In this document: positions 7,314 to 16,547 of the stretch, one piece after another | Numbering within the stretch: the stretch's first letter is position 1 | How the letters are laid out: every line of letters starts with the position of its first letter | Source: CAIZGX01 sp044239865 | GTDB taxonomy: Bacteria; Bacteroidota; Bacteroidia; Flavobacteriales_D; Sanyastnellaceae | Reading direction: 5' to 3' | Length of the DNA stretch: 64,000 nucleotides | Assembly (NCBI GenBank): GCA_044239865.1 | Contig: JBIIAO010000002.1 | Coordinates: forward strand, 124,001 to 188,000 | Notes under the pieces: model-generated | The model's input: the letters and a program-made list of their open reading frames with translations, nothing else | Database searches by the model: none | Told to the model about the DNA's origin: nothing | Made by a program: the position numbers and the translations under genes

Positions 7314-9622
7314 TTGATTTCGAAGGCGAAATTCAGCATGTAGTTTCTTCCCGCTTGCGGATAGTAAAACCGTTCTGTGACTGTTTCGCCATAGATGTAG
7401 GAATAAGCGTATCCATTGCTGGAATACATTCTATTGAAAATATTATTCGCCCAAAACGTAATCTTCACCGAAGGCTTGCTCCCGTATTTCGAATCCCATT
7501 GAATTCCGAAATCACTCACAGCAAAAGCAGTAATTACAGCAGTGTTGCTTCCTGTATTATCGAGATGCTGTTTCCCAACAAACTTTTCGTTGAATAAAAG
7601 ATACAACTGCTTCCTCACCGGCTTCATAGTCATGCGCCACCCGTGTGGAAAAACTTGATATTCGGCAGATAATCCTGCAATAATATTCGGACTAAACGCT
7701 ATGTCTGTTTTCCCACGATCAATAACCTCTTCCGCAGAAGTATAATCTTCGTAATAACGTGTAATCCGCTCTTGAAAATCGATGATTTTGTTTTCACTGA
7801 AGGTTATATTTCCGTTCACCTTCAAACGTTGTTGGTTAAAATAAGCTGAGGAACTCAACTCTACCCCTCTTCTGTAAGACTTCGATACATTGGTTCTCAG
7901 GGGAGCACCTACGTCGTTTACAGCACCTGTTAACACCAATTGATTGTCGTAATTCATGGAGTACACATTCACATCGAATTGAAACAATTTATCATTTTCG
8001 AAATGAAGGCCAGCTTCGTAATCGGTCATGTATTCATTCTTCGGCGTTACACCAAATGGCGAATCAACAAAATCATTTCGATTTGGTTCTTTTCCTGAAT
8101 GAGCCACAGAACCGTATAGCGAAAGCGATTTATTCATAAAATAACGAACACCAACTTTCGGGTTAAAAAACTGCGCAGAAGTATTCACATCATAAGCGCG
8201 TTGGTCGTTATCTGTTCCCTTTGTCTGGTATGAAATAAATCGCGCCTGTAAGTCGGCATTCACAACTATTTTTTTCGGTATAACCACCCACTCTATTTTC
8301 GAAAAAGCATTCGCGTCATACTTATCAGACTGTCCGTAATAATACTGATGATTCATTTCAAAACTTAACGGATTGCCCGTGGCGATTACCTTTCCATAAT
8401 GCTGACCGTTGTAGTGATTCGCTCCTACTCCTGTTGTGCTTGTCACATTGTTTTTCTTCAATACATATGAAGCGGTCACGCCATAAAAATTATTGTTCAA
8501 CCAACGTCTTCGAACCAAATTCGTGGTGGTAATGGTGTCGCCATTTACAATCTGTGGCAGCAAGTTGTAGTTCGCTAAATCTTGATCTGTCTTGAATTGT
8601 TCGAAATATCCTTGACCGTGAGTAAAGTGCGCCGCAGCACGAAATTCATGTGTTATCCCATTCTTTTTCTTCGATGAAAAATAATGTGCTTGCGCATGGT
8701 CTTGGGCGTAATTGTCAATTTCGTTTTCGTACAAATACGCATTGTATGTTCTCCCCGAATTCAAAAGATTATCTGTATCGGCTTGCGACAATCCATTCCT
8801 TCCTGCAAAATTTATCATATCCGAAGTCGTCCCATAAAGTTTTTCATACGGGGTGCCGTTCCAGGCTTGGTAGGTATTTTCCTTTCCACCAAAAACAAAA
8901 ACCGTCAATTCACTCTTGCGATTTTCTGCTTGAGTTAAACGCCATTTTCCCTTCGTAAAATAAGAAAACAAACGGGTCTCTGCACGCTCAATGTACCCAT
9001 TCGATTGAATGCTGCTTGCACGAAGATTGTATTCGAAATTGGCGCTCCTTCTTTTCCCTATTTCAACCATTAGTTTATTACTTCCGAATGAACCACCGCC
9101 CGTATTTAATCGAACGAAGTTTCGTTCTAAATCTGTGTCAGTATCCATGTGAATGCTTCCACCGAAAGATCCCGTTCCATTCGCAGAAGTTCCTATTCCG
9201 CGTTGAATTTGAATATTGGAAGTTGAAGAAGCCAAGTCGGGAGTGTTCACCCAAAACACTTGCTGACTTTCGGGATCATTCAGCGGTACTCCGTTTATGG
9301 AAACGTTCACGCGCGTGGGATCGCTTCCGCGTATCCAAAGGCCGGTATAACCAATCCCATTTCCAGCGTCGGAAGTCACAGTTAACGAAGGCGTAAAACG
9401 CAACAAGAAAGGAAGGTCAACTCCTGTATTGATTTTCTCGATATCTTTTGGAAGAAGATTCGTTACCGCATATGGGGCCGTACTATTCGCCGACCAAACG
9501 TCGCGAATACTCACAGGATCTAAAACAAAAGTTGGAACTATTGTCGTGTCTTTTTTTTCTTGTGCAAATACACTTGGCGCAACAAAAAGGGCGATGCTTA
9601 CAAAAACAATTTTCTTAAACAT
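7310..9622 (-). CDS. TonB-dependent outer-membrane receptor, probably for thiamine compounds
   Basis: A 770-aa outer-membrane active transporter. It has a signal peptide (1-21, ending VFAQ), a plug domain (about 40-160, with IRGSDPTRVNVSINGVPLND and IQIQRGIGTSANGTGSFGG) and a 22-strand-type barrel to the C-terminus. No SusD partner or N-terminal CarboxypepD-like extension is present, so it is a classical receptor. The start at 9622 excludes an upstream open frame that is really a TPP riboswitch. This riboswitch is the strongest clue to substrate: in Bacteroidota, TPP-controlled receptors are thought to import thiamine or its derivatives. It is a single-gene unit. Confidence 0.92.
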   Translation of the reverse strand: MFKKIVFVSIALFVAPSVFAQEKKDTTIVPTFVLDPVSIRDVWSANSTAPYAVTNLLPKDIEKINTGVDLPFLLRFTPSLTVTSDAGNGIGYTGLWIRGSDPTRVNVSINGVPLNDPESQQVFWVNTPDLASSTSNIQIQRGIGTSANGTGSFGGSIHMDTDTDLERNFVRLNTGGGSFGSNKLMVEIGKRRSANFEYNLRASSIQSNGYIERAETRLFSYFTKGKWRLTQAENRKSELTVFVFGGKENTYQAWNGTPYEKLYGTTSDMINFAGRNGLSQADTDNLLNSGRTYNAYLYENEIDNYAQDHAQAHYFSSKKKNGITHEFRAAAHFTHGQGYFEQFKTDQDLANYNLLPQIVNGDTITTTNLVRRRWLNNNFYGVTASYVLKKNNVTSTTGVGANHYNGQHYGKVIATGNPLSFEMNHQYYYGQSDKYDANAFSKIEWVVIPKKIVVNADLQARFISYQTKGTDNDQRAYDVNTSAQFFNPKVGVRYFMNKSLSLYGSVAHSGKEPNRNDFVDSPFGVTPKNEYMTDYEAGLHFENDKLFQFDVNVYSMNYDNQLVLTGAVNDVGAPLRTNVSKSYRRGVELSSSAYFNQQRLKVNGNITFSENKIIDFQERITRYYEDYTSAEEVIDRGKTDIAFSPNIIAGLSAEYQVFPHGWRMTMKPVRKQLYLLFNEKFVGKQHLDNTGSNTAVITAFAVSDFGIQWDSKYGSKPSVKITFWANNIFNRMYSSNGYAYSYIYGETVTERFYYPQAGRNYMLNFAFEIN

Positions 9623-9664
9623 GTATTTTACTTTGTGCGCACGACAGGGGTTGCGGTGCACGTT

Positions 9665-9769
9665 GTTCATCTTTTCCTTGGCGGCATTACCCGCCCAGGT
9701 TCCTCTTGTTCCGAAACAAGAAGGGTCTAATCTCAGCCATTTTTTTTCGAATGGCACCCCTATGAGAAC
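9665..9769 (-). promoter_or_regulatory. TPP riboswitch (THI element)
   Basis: Read on the minus strand, the conserved THI-box blocks appear in order: TAGGGGTGCC (9762-9753), GGCTGAGATTAGACCC, GAACCTG, and GGTAATGCC followed by AAGGAAA (ending about 9672). The outer P1 stem can form between GTTC (9769-9766) and GAAC (9668-9665). It precedes the TonB-receptor ATG by about 42 nt. ACCCCT at 9651-9646 is complementary to AGGGGT of the aptamer and may be the switching strand, but that is inference. Thiamine pyrophosphate should repress the receptor. Confidence 0.95.
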
Positions 9770-9773
9770 GGCG

Positions 9774-9802
9774 CAAATATAGAAAGGTATTACCTTAGAC
9801 AA
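9774..9802 (-). promoter_or_regulatory. Promoter of the riboswitch-TonB receptor unit
   Basis: On the minus strand TTG (9802-9800), an 18-nt spacer and TATATTTG (9781-9774) form a full Bacteroidota promoter; transcription would start just before the riboswitch. An inverted repeat AAGGTA-T-TACCTT (9784-9796) lies in the spacer. It also overlaps the presumed rsgA promoter element TACCTTAG (9791-9798, plus strand), so both transcription units share this short region. Confidence 0.7.
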
Positions 9803-10729
9803 GTGAAAAAAGGATTGGTATTCAAAACAACAGGGAAATCTTATGACGTTTTAATCGACGGGAAGATTGTTGTGTGTTCGTTGCGCGGAAAAATTAGACT
9901 GCAAGGCCTGCGTACTACAAACCCTATTGCTGCCGGAGATTATGTAGATGTTGAAATGGACAGCGACGGCAATGGCAGTATCAATCGCATTCACGACCGA
10001 ACAAATTATATCATTCGTAAATCGGTGAACCTTTCGAAAGAAGCTCAGATTATTGCGGCGAATATTACACGTGCGTTCTTGTTGGTAACAATTGACCGTC
10101 CGCAAACCACACCCGGATTTATTGATCGTTTTTTAGTTACAGCAGAGGCCTATCGCATTCCCGTTACTTTGATTTTTCACAAGTGGGATATTTATACCGA
10201 AGATGAAAAAGAGAAGGCGATTGATTTGGCTTCCATTTACAAAAGCATTGGATACGAATTGTTGTTTACGAGTATTGAAACGGGACAAGGTCTGAAAGAA
10301 TTGAAAGAACTCATTGAGACAGGAACGTTTTTATTTTCGGGTCATAGTGGCGTTGGAAAATCATCTTTGGTTGGAAAAATTTCGAACAACGAAGACATTC
10401 GCATTGGTGAAATCAGCGACTGGAGCGGAAAAGGACAGCACACGACAACGTTTGCTGAAATATTTCCGTTGAGTGAAACATCGTTCTTAATTGATACTCC
10501 GGGCATCAAAGGATTCGGCTTAGTAAATTTCGAAGAGGAATTGTTGGGGAATTATTTCCCTGAATTTTTAGAATTATTACCTGCTTGTAAGTTCAACAAT
10601 TGCAAGCACATTAACGAGCCGAAGTGCGCTGTTCTAGAGGCATTGAGTGAAGGAGAGATTGCAGAATCGCGCTACATGAGTTATAGATCTATGTTAGAAA
10701 GCGAAACAGAAAAATACCGATCATCATGA
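9803..10729 (+). CDS. rsgA: Ribosome small-subunit-dependent GTPase A
   Basis: Circularly permuted GTPase that aids late 30S ribosome maturation. The 308-aa protein has an N-terminal OB fold (1-70), then motifs in permuted order: G4 as HKWD (126-129; usually NKxD), G1 GHSGVGKSS (180-188), G3 DTPG (231-234), and a C-terminal zinc knuckle (Cys262, Cys267, His269, Cys275). The GTG at 9803 is the only start that preserves the OB fold. A promoter-like TACCTTAG ends 4 nt before it, suggesting little or no leader. It overlaps the next gene by 4 nt (ATGA). Confidence 0.95.
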   Translation: MKKGLVFKTTGKSYDVLIDGKIVVCSLRGKIRLQGLRTTNPIAAGDYVDVEMDSDGNGSINRIHDRTNYIIRKSVNLSKEAQIIAANITRAFLLVTIDRPQTTPGFIDRFLVTAEAYRIPVTLIFHKWDIYTEDEKEKAIDLASIYKSIGYELLFTSIETGQGLKELKELIETGTFLFSGHSGVGKSSLVGKISNNEDIRIGEISDWSGKGQHTTTFAEIFPLSETSFLIDTPGIKGFGLVNFEEELLGNYFPEFLELLPACKFNNCKHINEPKCAVLEALSEGEIAESRYMSYRSMLESETEKYRSS

Positions 10730-11403
10730 AATTCCAATTGTTTACCACTGAACACTTTTTTATTATTGGGGCTACCCTTGTGCTCTCACTTTTATTTATT
10801 TGGGTTGGAAGAAAAAACGCTCAAGCGCGAGAAATACTGCGTTGGTTTTTCGGAGTACTCTTGTTAACGAATATGGTCGTTTATCAGACCTATCGTTATC
10901 AAACAGGCCTTTGGGAAGTTCAACACGATTTACCCTTAGAGCTTTGCAACCTCGCGAATATCTTAACCGCATTGGCTTTATTACTGAAGCGTCGCGGCAT
11001 GGCTGAAATTGCGTGGTGCTGGGTTATGACAGGGACGATGAATGGACTCATCACTCCAGACTTCATGGGCGTGTTTCCGGAAGTGCCTTATGTCTCATTT
11101 TTCATTGGACATGCGGGATTAATTATAGCTACTTCCTTTTTAGTTTTCGGAATGAAACTGTATCCTGAAAAAAGGTCTTGGCTGCGTGTGGTTCTTGCCT
11201 CACAGGTTTATTTCGCTTTGGCCTTTTCAGTCAATAAAATTATTGGAAGCAATTACGGGTACCTTATGCACAAGCCCGAAGGCGGCAGCGCCATGGATTT
11301 CTTCGGTCCTTATCCGTATTATTTAATTACGCTCGAATGTTTAGGAGCGTTGATGTTTTTCTTGGTGTTGTTGCCGTTTATGAAAATGCAAAAACAACAT
11401 TAA
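10726..11403 (+). CDS. YwaF-like (TIGR02206-type) integral membrane protein
   Basis: A 225-aa protein with about six or seven membrane helices and the family hallmarks LPLELCNLANI, FIGHAGLII and NKIIGSNYGYL. The function of this family is not known. It overlaps rsgA by 4 nt and so is probably co-translated with it. It shares its stop region with the convergent lipoprotein gene (TTAA at 11400-11403, a TAA on each strand). Confidence 0.82.
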   Translation: MKFQLFTTEHFFIIGATLVLSLLFIWVGRKNAQAREILRWFFGVLLLTNMVVYQTYRYQTGLWEVQHDLPLELCNLANILTALALLLKRRGMAEIAWCWVMTGTMNGLITPDFMGVFPEVPYVSFFIGHAGLIIATSFLVFGMKLYPEKRSWLRVVLASQVYFALAFSVNKIIGSNYGYLMHKPEGGSAMDFFGPYPYYLITLECLGALMFFLVLLPFMKMQKQH

Positions 11404-12281
11404 TTCCAACTCGGAATCATTCCGCGTAAGCCCATATCAACCACAGATTCTCCCGCACCTGGCTCCCACTTTCCATCCGAGTTGGTGTCTATCCATTCGA
11501 AACTATTATTGGTGGAAAGCGAAAGGGTTACATAGATATCTTCAGTTTCATTCCCTGTAATCACCAAGGGTGAAGAGAATCCTCCCGTTACCACGCAACT
11601 TCCTTGTGGAATGGGTGAGGTTGCAAATATCGGATTCGGAACTGTGGTTGCACCTGGCGGGGCTTGTCCCGAAGTTACATAAGGAGTTCCAAACACACTC
11701 GTTTCAAATCCCCAATATCCCTGAAGCACATCATCATTCACCGCAACTGATTGAGTGTTTATTAAGTAGTTCGTGATGTATGTATTGAACCCTACGAAAC
11801 TCGATACTCGACCCGTTAAATCGAATCCATTCGCCAACAAATTCACATCGAAATTCTGATACAACAACGAAGCACGCACGTATTCATAAGTACCCGGAGT
11901 AAATGATCTAACGGGAACGGCTACAAAAATTTCTCCAGGCGCTGCAATTCTAGCTTTCGCGAAATCAATCGCATTAGTTCCGCCTGCCATGGTTTCATCG
12001 GCGTGATAAACAATCTCGCCCGCACCTAAAGCGGTGTACATGTTAGGTGTGAATTCAATGTAATGCGCAGAAATTTTATGAAACAACGGACTTAACGCCG
12101 CGTGTCCCGCAGGCACTGTCGAAGGCTGTCCTAAATTATTCAAACGCTCTTGCGTTGGGTCAGTGACAATCTTTATGTAAACTGTTGGAACATCCATTGA
12201 ATGTGGATCGTCCTTGCATCGATCGCAAGACACTAAGACCATCATCATTAAAACAGCAAAAAGGAAATTCGATTTTTTCAT
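11400..12281 (-). CDS. Lipoprotein of unknown function
   Basis: A 293-aa secreted protein. The signal ends in MVLVSC, so Cys20 would be lipidated; DRCKDD follows. The mature part is beta-rich, and the C-terminus (WIDTNSDGKWEPGAGESVVDMGLRGM) resembles conserved C-termini of Bacteroidota surface lipoproteins of unknown role. I took the start at 12281 because it gives a clean signal peptide; the open frame extends 25 codons further up, into the helicase gene. It lies just downstream of the helicase on the same strand. Confidence 0.75.
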   Translation of the reverse strand: MKKSNFLFAVLMMMVLVSCDRCKDDPHSMDVPTVYIKIVTDPTQERLNNLGQPSTVPAGHAALSPLFHKISAHYIEFTPNMYTALGAGEIVYHADETMAGGTNAIDFAKARIAAPGEIFVAVPVRSFTPGTYEYVRASLLYQNFDVNLLANGFDLTGRVSSFVGFNTYITNYLINTQSVAVNDDVLQGYWGFETSVFGTPYVTSGQAPPGATTVPNPIFATSPIPQGSCVVTGGFSSPLVITGNETEDIYVTLSLSTNNSFEWIDTNSDGKWEPGAGESVVDMGLRGMIPSWN

Positions 12282-12309
12282 AAGGTGAAAATAAGATATT
12301 TTTTGAAAA

Positions 12310-14184
12310 CTAGCCCATGTAAATCCAAGCACTTTCATAGGACTCTTGGACTTCAAAAAACTGAAGCATTTCTTGATAAAATGAATCTCCGCCTATTGTT
12401 GCGCTATCTCCAATCACAATCAACTTCTTCCTTGCGCGAGTAAGCGCAACATTCATCCTGCGGTAGTCTTTCAAGAATCCAATTTCATTCTCGTCATTGC
12501 TTCGCACCAAAGAAATAATAACCACATCTGCTTCCTGTCCTTGAAACGAATCTACCGTATTAATCGTCACCTCCTCGTCTTTGAACACACGCTCCAACCA
12601 TTCAATTTGCGCGCGATAGGGTGAAATTAAGGCACATGAAAAAAACTGTAGCGTTTGTTCCTTCAACATCGAATACATTTTCATGGCCAATTCAGCTTCG
12701 CCTTTGTTCATGCGCGAATGACCCTCTGCTCCTGCTTCTTCATTGTATCCCGTTCCAGCAGTGTCAATGAATTGAATCGGATTCAAATCTCCTTCCAACA
12801 TACGACGCGCAACGGATTTATCTGCCGTGAGTTTTCCTTCATAGAAATACTCGTTGCTGAACGCCGCTATCTTTTCGTTCATGCGGTATTGCACATTCAG
12901 AAAATGCACGCCTTTTTCAATACGTGCAGTTCTTTCCATGAGCGAAATTGCTAAGCCCTTCTGGGCTGCATCATTCGAAAAAATAGTTGGAGGAAGTTGC
13001 AAGTGGTCTCCCGCTAAAACAATTTTATTTCCCTTCGCGATGGGAATCCAACAGGCTGGCTCCAGCGCCTGTCCTGCTTCGTCGATCACAACCACATCGA
13101 ACACGCGATCGCGAAGCATATCATTCGCAGAACCAACTAGAGTTGTGCATATCACATCGGCTTGATCAATGAGTCTGTCTAATAAAAACAACTCAGTCTC
13201 TCGCGCTTCGCGCATCATTTCTTTTGCTTCCTTGAAAATTAATTTGCGCTGCTCTGCCTCTTCTCTTCCAAACGAACGCTTGTATTTACTTCCTAGCGAA
13301 CGCAACTCTTTCGCTCTTCTTTTCCATTCGCGAACGCGAGAGTAATCTTTGTCTTCCAACAACTTCACATCGACTGTAAATGCGTTCGCCTTTGAATGCA
13401 CCTTCGCTGGATTTCCCAGGCGAAGTACCTTCAGTCCTTTCTCCCCTAACCCTTCCACCAAATGATCCACTGCCGCATTGCTCGGCGCGCAGCACAAGAC
13501 TTTCTTTTTCAACCTTGCTAACTCCTGCATGGCATGAATGAGCGTAGTAGTTTTTCCAGTGCCTGGAGGACCATGAACAACACTCACAACCAAATCATTC
13601 ACAACACCGCGTGCAGCTTCATTTTGGGAATCGTTCAAATTCCCGTGCGAGCCGGAATATTCTATTTCTGAAAGTCGTTTCTCTTCGGAAGTAATGGCAT
13701 CTCGAATTTCAGCTAAGCGATTGTTCTTCGCGTTGATGACATTGTTCAAAGCGACGAACATTTCCTTGTATGACTTTTCATCGAAGGATACATTCAAACC
13801 TATTTTTCCGTCGTCGGTCCAATCGGGTAATTCATCGACTCTAAATTGAATTTTCATTCGGGCATGATCAACGAATGCAATGGTTCCTTTTAACGATTCA
13901 CCTTGATGATTTTCATGATTGGAAAACAATTCAACAGGCTGACCCGATTGAAACGAATGCTTCGCAGGACCATTCGTTTTTTCCACCACTAAAAACGGAT
14001 ACGAACCGAATCCGAATCCATCTTCGACAATCTTCAAGGGGAACCAAGTGAGTCCTTCTTTTATTCGCGCATTCACCGGTTGCTCTTTCAATTGTTTTTG
14101 AAAGCGCGCCCAATCTTCGTCTCGCTCTATTTTTAGAAGCTCTGCAAGATTTCCGAGATATGCTAAATTTTCTTGAAAGGTCAT
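12310..14184 (-). CDS. UPF1/IGHMBP2-like superfamily 1 helicase
   Basis: A 624-aa helicase of the SF1B type that includes eukaryotic SMUBP-2 and UPF1. It has an N-terminal beta domain (about 40-135), motif I GPPGTGKT (205-212), motif II with VVVIDEAGQA (about 363-372), GDHLQLPPT, NVQYRMNEKI, TVDSFQGQEADVV and VALTRARKKL, in order. The insertion between motifs I and II is coiled and Lys/Glu-rich. Family members unwind DNA or RNA 5' to 3'; the substrate here is unknown. A strong hairpin terminator separates it from the T9SS gene upstream, so it has its own promoter, not identified. Confidence 0.92.
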   Translation of the reverse strand: MTFQENLAYLGNLAELLKIERDEDWARFQKQLKEQPVNARIKEGLTWFPLKIVEDGFGFGSYPFLVVEKTNGPAKHSFQSGQPVELFSNHENHQGESLKGTIAFVDHARMKIQFRVDELPDWTDDGKIGLNVSFDEKSYKEMFVALNNVINAKNNRLAEIRDAITSEEKRLSEIEYSGSHGNLNDSQNEAARGVVNDLVVSVVHGPPGTGKTTTLIHAMQELARLKKKVLCCAPSNAAVDHLVEGLGEKGLKVLRLGNPAKVHSKANAFTVDVKLLEDKDYSRVREWKRRAKELRSLGSKYKRSFGREEAEQRKLIFKEAKEMMREARETELFLLDRLIDQADVICTTLVGSANDMLRDRVFDVVVIDEAGQALEPACWIPIAKGNKIVLAGDHLQLPPTIFSNDAAQKGLAISLMERTARIEKGVHFLNVQYRMNEKIAAFSNEYFYEGKLTADKSVARRMLEGDLNPIQFIDTAGTGYNEEAGAEGHSRMNKGEAELAMKMYSMLKEQTLQFFSCALISPYRAQIEWLERVFKDEEVTINTVDSFQGQEADVVIISLVRSNDENEIGFLKDYRRMNVALTRARKKLIVIGDSATIGGDSFYQEMLQFFEVQESYESAWIYMG

Positions 14185-14194
14185 GGCTAGAAAT

Positions 14195-14223
14195 AAATAA
14201 GGGGCGAAGATCGCCCCTTATTT
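14195..14223. terminator. Terminator hairpin after the T9SS cargo gene
   Basis: A 13-bp perfect stem (14195-14207 with 14211-14223) has a GC-rich core GGGGCGA and A/T flanks. It stands 17 nt after the stop codon of the minus-strand T9SS gene. It is symmetrical, but no plus-strand gene ends here. Confidence 0.88.
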
Positions 14224-14239
14224 CAATATAGTTCAACTA

Positions 14240-16546
14240 TTAGTTTCTCATCAGGTGGAAGTAACCTGTGTAGTCCTCAATTTTTCCAGCTGGAGTAGTT
14301 ACTTTCAAAATGTAATAGAACACACCGTCAGAGTAATCCGAAGGCGACCAATCGTTTTGATAGTTTGTGCTTTCGTATACCAAATCACCCCAGCGGCTGA
14401 ATACTTGCACTTCAGCATTTTGGAAATACTGCAACGCGGTTCCAAAGTTCAAAACTTCATTTAATACGTCGCCATTCAATGTCAGAATGTTCGGTAAAAA
14501 CACTTCACAAGGAAGAGAAGTCACTTCAAAATCTGAGGTGCTATTGAACAAACATATTGGTTCTGAAATAGTAACGCTATATTGGAATGGTGTAAATGGC
14601 ACATCTGCGTTTGATGGGTAGTTGATGCCAACTGCGCCCGGTATAGCACCTGATGCATCTGACCATTGGTACAAATACGTTGGATCAATAAACGGTGCTA
14701 CGAGAAGCATGTCCTCACCAATACATATTGAATCAGCTGCTAGTGGTGAGAAAGAAGGTGTTTCAGGAGTGATTAACAAAACGTTATCTGTGACAGTACA
14801 TTGAATGTCATCGATAGGATGGACAGACAAGGTGACTTCTGACGTTCCTGAAGCACCGCTGAAACTAGGGAAAGGAATATTTGAGGCATTGAACGTTCCG
14901 CCATTTGCACTGACCACTGACCAATCGTAGACGTAGTTGATTCCGGGCACTTGTCCTGAAACATTACTCGTCAGGTTCACTGAATTCAAGCAATAAGGAA
15001 GGTCGTTACCCAAATCTAAAACGGGTGGTGCGAAGTAATTCACTCCAATAGTATCTGTGTATGTGCAACCAAAGTTATCCAAAGCAGAAGCAATGATGTA
15101 GTAATCTCCTGGTGTTGTCGGATTTAATATCGCTCCTCCACAGTTCGCAATTGTGCTAGTAATTCCTGGGCCGGTCCAAGTGATAGAATCACACGTATAT
15201 CCGAAAGAAGGAAGGAAAGAAACCAATGGTGGGTAAAGTGATGAATCAAAAGTTACAGACCAGTCAAAAATCCATCCGTCATCAGAAGCCCACAAGTCAC
15301 ATACTTCAATAATCCATGCACCATTTAATGGACAACCAATTAAATTCGTAAAAGGTTGAACGGAGTTATATGTTCCGCTTGGCAAAGTGCCTCCTGTATT
15401 AGCTGCCCAAGTACCTGCAGTTGCTGTGGGAGAAAAATAATAGTCGTAACCTATTCCTGCAGGGTCAGCAGGTCCCATTATATCTACAGGCTCACCTAGG
15501 AAAGTTCCACTTCCACCTTGTTGGTGAACAATAAGCGTTTGTCCGTTTGGACACTCAAAGGAGATTACGATATCACCCATGAAACTGTGCTCAAAGTTCA
15601 TAAAGAAATTGTCTATGTCCGAGGCACTCTGAATGGTTTGACCAGCGTTAAATCCACCAAAATAGATGGTGTCAGAAAAGCACTGTGATTGATCATCTGG
15701 TATGAATAATGCACCACCTAAATTCGCTGTTGGAAGCGCTGACCAGTAGGTTGGTTCTATTGAAACAGCTAAGTTTATTTCTTGTCCAAGACAAGCCTGG
15801 AAGTCATCTGCAGCAATGTTTATAGAAGGGTAAGTATCCACTAAAATTAAAGCGTCAATCAAATTAATGTTTCCACAACCGTTCGTATCCAACACCATCA
15901 ATTCTACCATGTAAGCACCTGATTCCGAAAAGGTGTGCGTAACAATTGGCCAAGAAGTCACATCAGTTGTTCCATCATCGAAATCCCACGTGTGACTGCC
16001 CAAGATTGTACCAGGAACAAAAACTGTTGTTGACGCATCGAAGGTTATTGATTCTCCCACACAGAGACGAGTAGGCTGAAAATCGGGTTGGTCCACTGTA
16101 ACTGCAACTATTGGTGGTTCACATGGAATACCACATGATATCTCAGCACCAAAGCTTCCTACACTTGCATCAGCATCGGATGTAAAGAGGACTGTAAGAC
16201 AATTGGAAGGATTACTTGAAGAAATTACAATATTGCTCAAGTCTGAACCAATGTACGTTCCAATGAGTGGAGCACTCGCGTCTCCACCGTTGAAAATAGC
16301 AAGTTGGTCGCCAGCGCCAAGGTTAAAGAAACTAAAATCTAGATTAACCTGTCCAGGAATTGTCGCGTCGGAACATATTACAGAAATCGCTACGATGTTC
16401 GGACCATAGTCTGACGCACTTAGTCCAGGATCTACCAAGAAACCACCACAATCAGAAATGAACGCAGTTCCAACGGGATACTCCTGAGCGGATGCTTGAA
16501 AAACGGACAACGCCGCTACGAAAAGGGAGAATAAAACTTTTTTCAT
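14240..16546 (-). CDS. T9SS type B sorting-domain protein with CUB-like, PKD and P-domain-like modules
   Basis: A 768-aa secreted cell-surface or extracellular protein. Modules in order: signal peptide (1-20, ending ASAQ), a CUB-like beta domain with paired cysteines (about 22-139), a PKD domain (about 145-236, with WDFDDG at 187-192), a proprotein-convertase P-domain-like jelly roll (about 285-434, with LNGAWIIEVCDLWASDDG), Ig-like filler, and the C-terminal gliding-motility type signal (about 683-768, FLPNILTLNGD, VFSRWGDLVYES, DGVFYYILKV). No protease catalytic domain is visible, so it is probably an adhesin or structural surface protein. It follows the small secreted protein gene by 1 nt. 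Confidence 0.93.
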   Translation of the reverse strand: MKKVLFSLFVAALSVFQASAQEYPVGTAFISDCGGFLVDPGLSASDYGPNIVAISVICSDATIPGQVNLDFSFFNLGAGDQLAIFNGGDASAPLIGTYIGSDLSNIVISSSNPSNCLTVLFTSDADASVGSFGAEISCGIPCEPPIVAVTVDQPDFQPTRLCVGESITFDASTTVFVPGTILGSHTWDFDDGTTDVTSWPIVTHTFSESGAYMVELMVLDTNGCGNINLIDALILVDTYPSINIAADDFQACLGQEINLAVSIEPTYWSALPTANLGGALFIPDDQSQCFSDTIYFGGFNAGQTIQSASDIDNFFMNFEHSFMGDIVISFECPNGQTLIVHQQGGSGTFLGEPVDIMGPADPAGIGYDYYFSPTATAGTWAANTGGTLPSGTYNSVQPFTNLIGCPLNGAWIIEVCDLWASDDGWIFDWSVTFDSSLYPPLVSFLPSFGYTCDSITWTGPGITSTIANCGGAILNPTTPGDYYIIASALDNFGCTYTDTIGVNYFAPPVLDLGNDLPYCLNSVNLTSNVSGQVPGINYVYDWSVVSANGGTFNASNIPFPSFSGASGTSEVTLSVHPIDDIQCTVTDNVLLITPETPSFSPLAADSICIGEDMLLVAPFIDPTYLYQWSDASGAIPGAVGINYPSNADVPFTPFQYSVTISEPICLFNSTSDFEVTSLPCEVFLPNILTLNGDVLNEVLNFGTALQYFQNAEVQVFSRWGDLVYESTNYQNDWSPSDYSDGVFYYILKVTTPAGKIEDYTGYFHLMRN

Positions 16547-16547
16547 T

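Noticed and set aside
9623..9802. 60-codon N-terminal extension of the TonB receptor
   Set aside because: The region is a TPP riboswitch and promoter, and the signal peptide begins at 9622.
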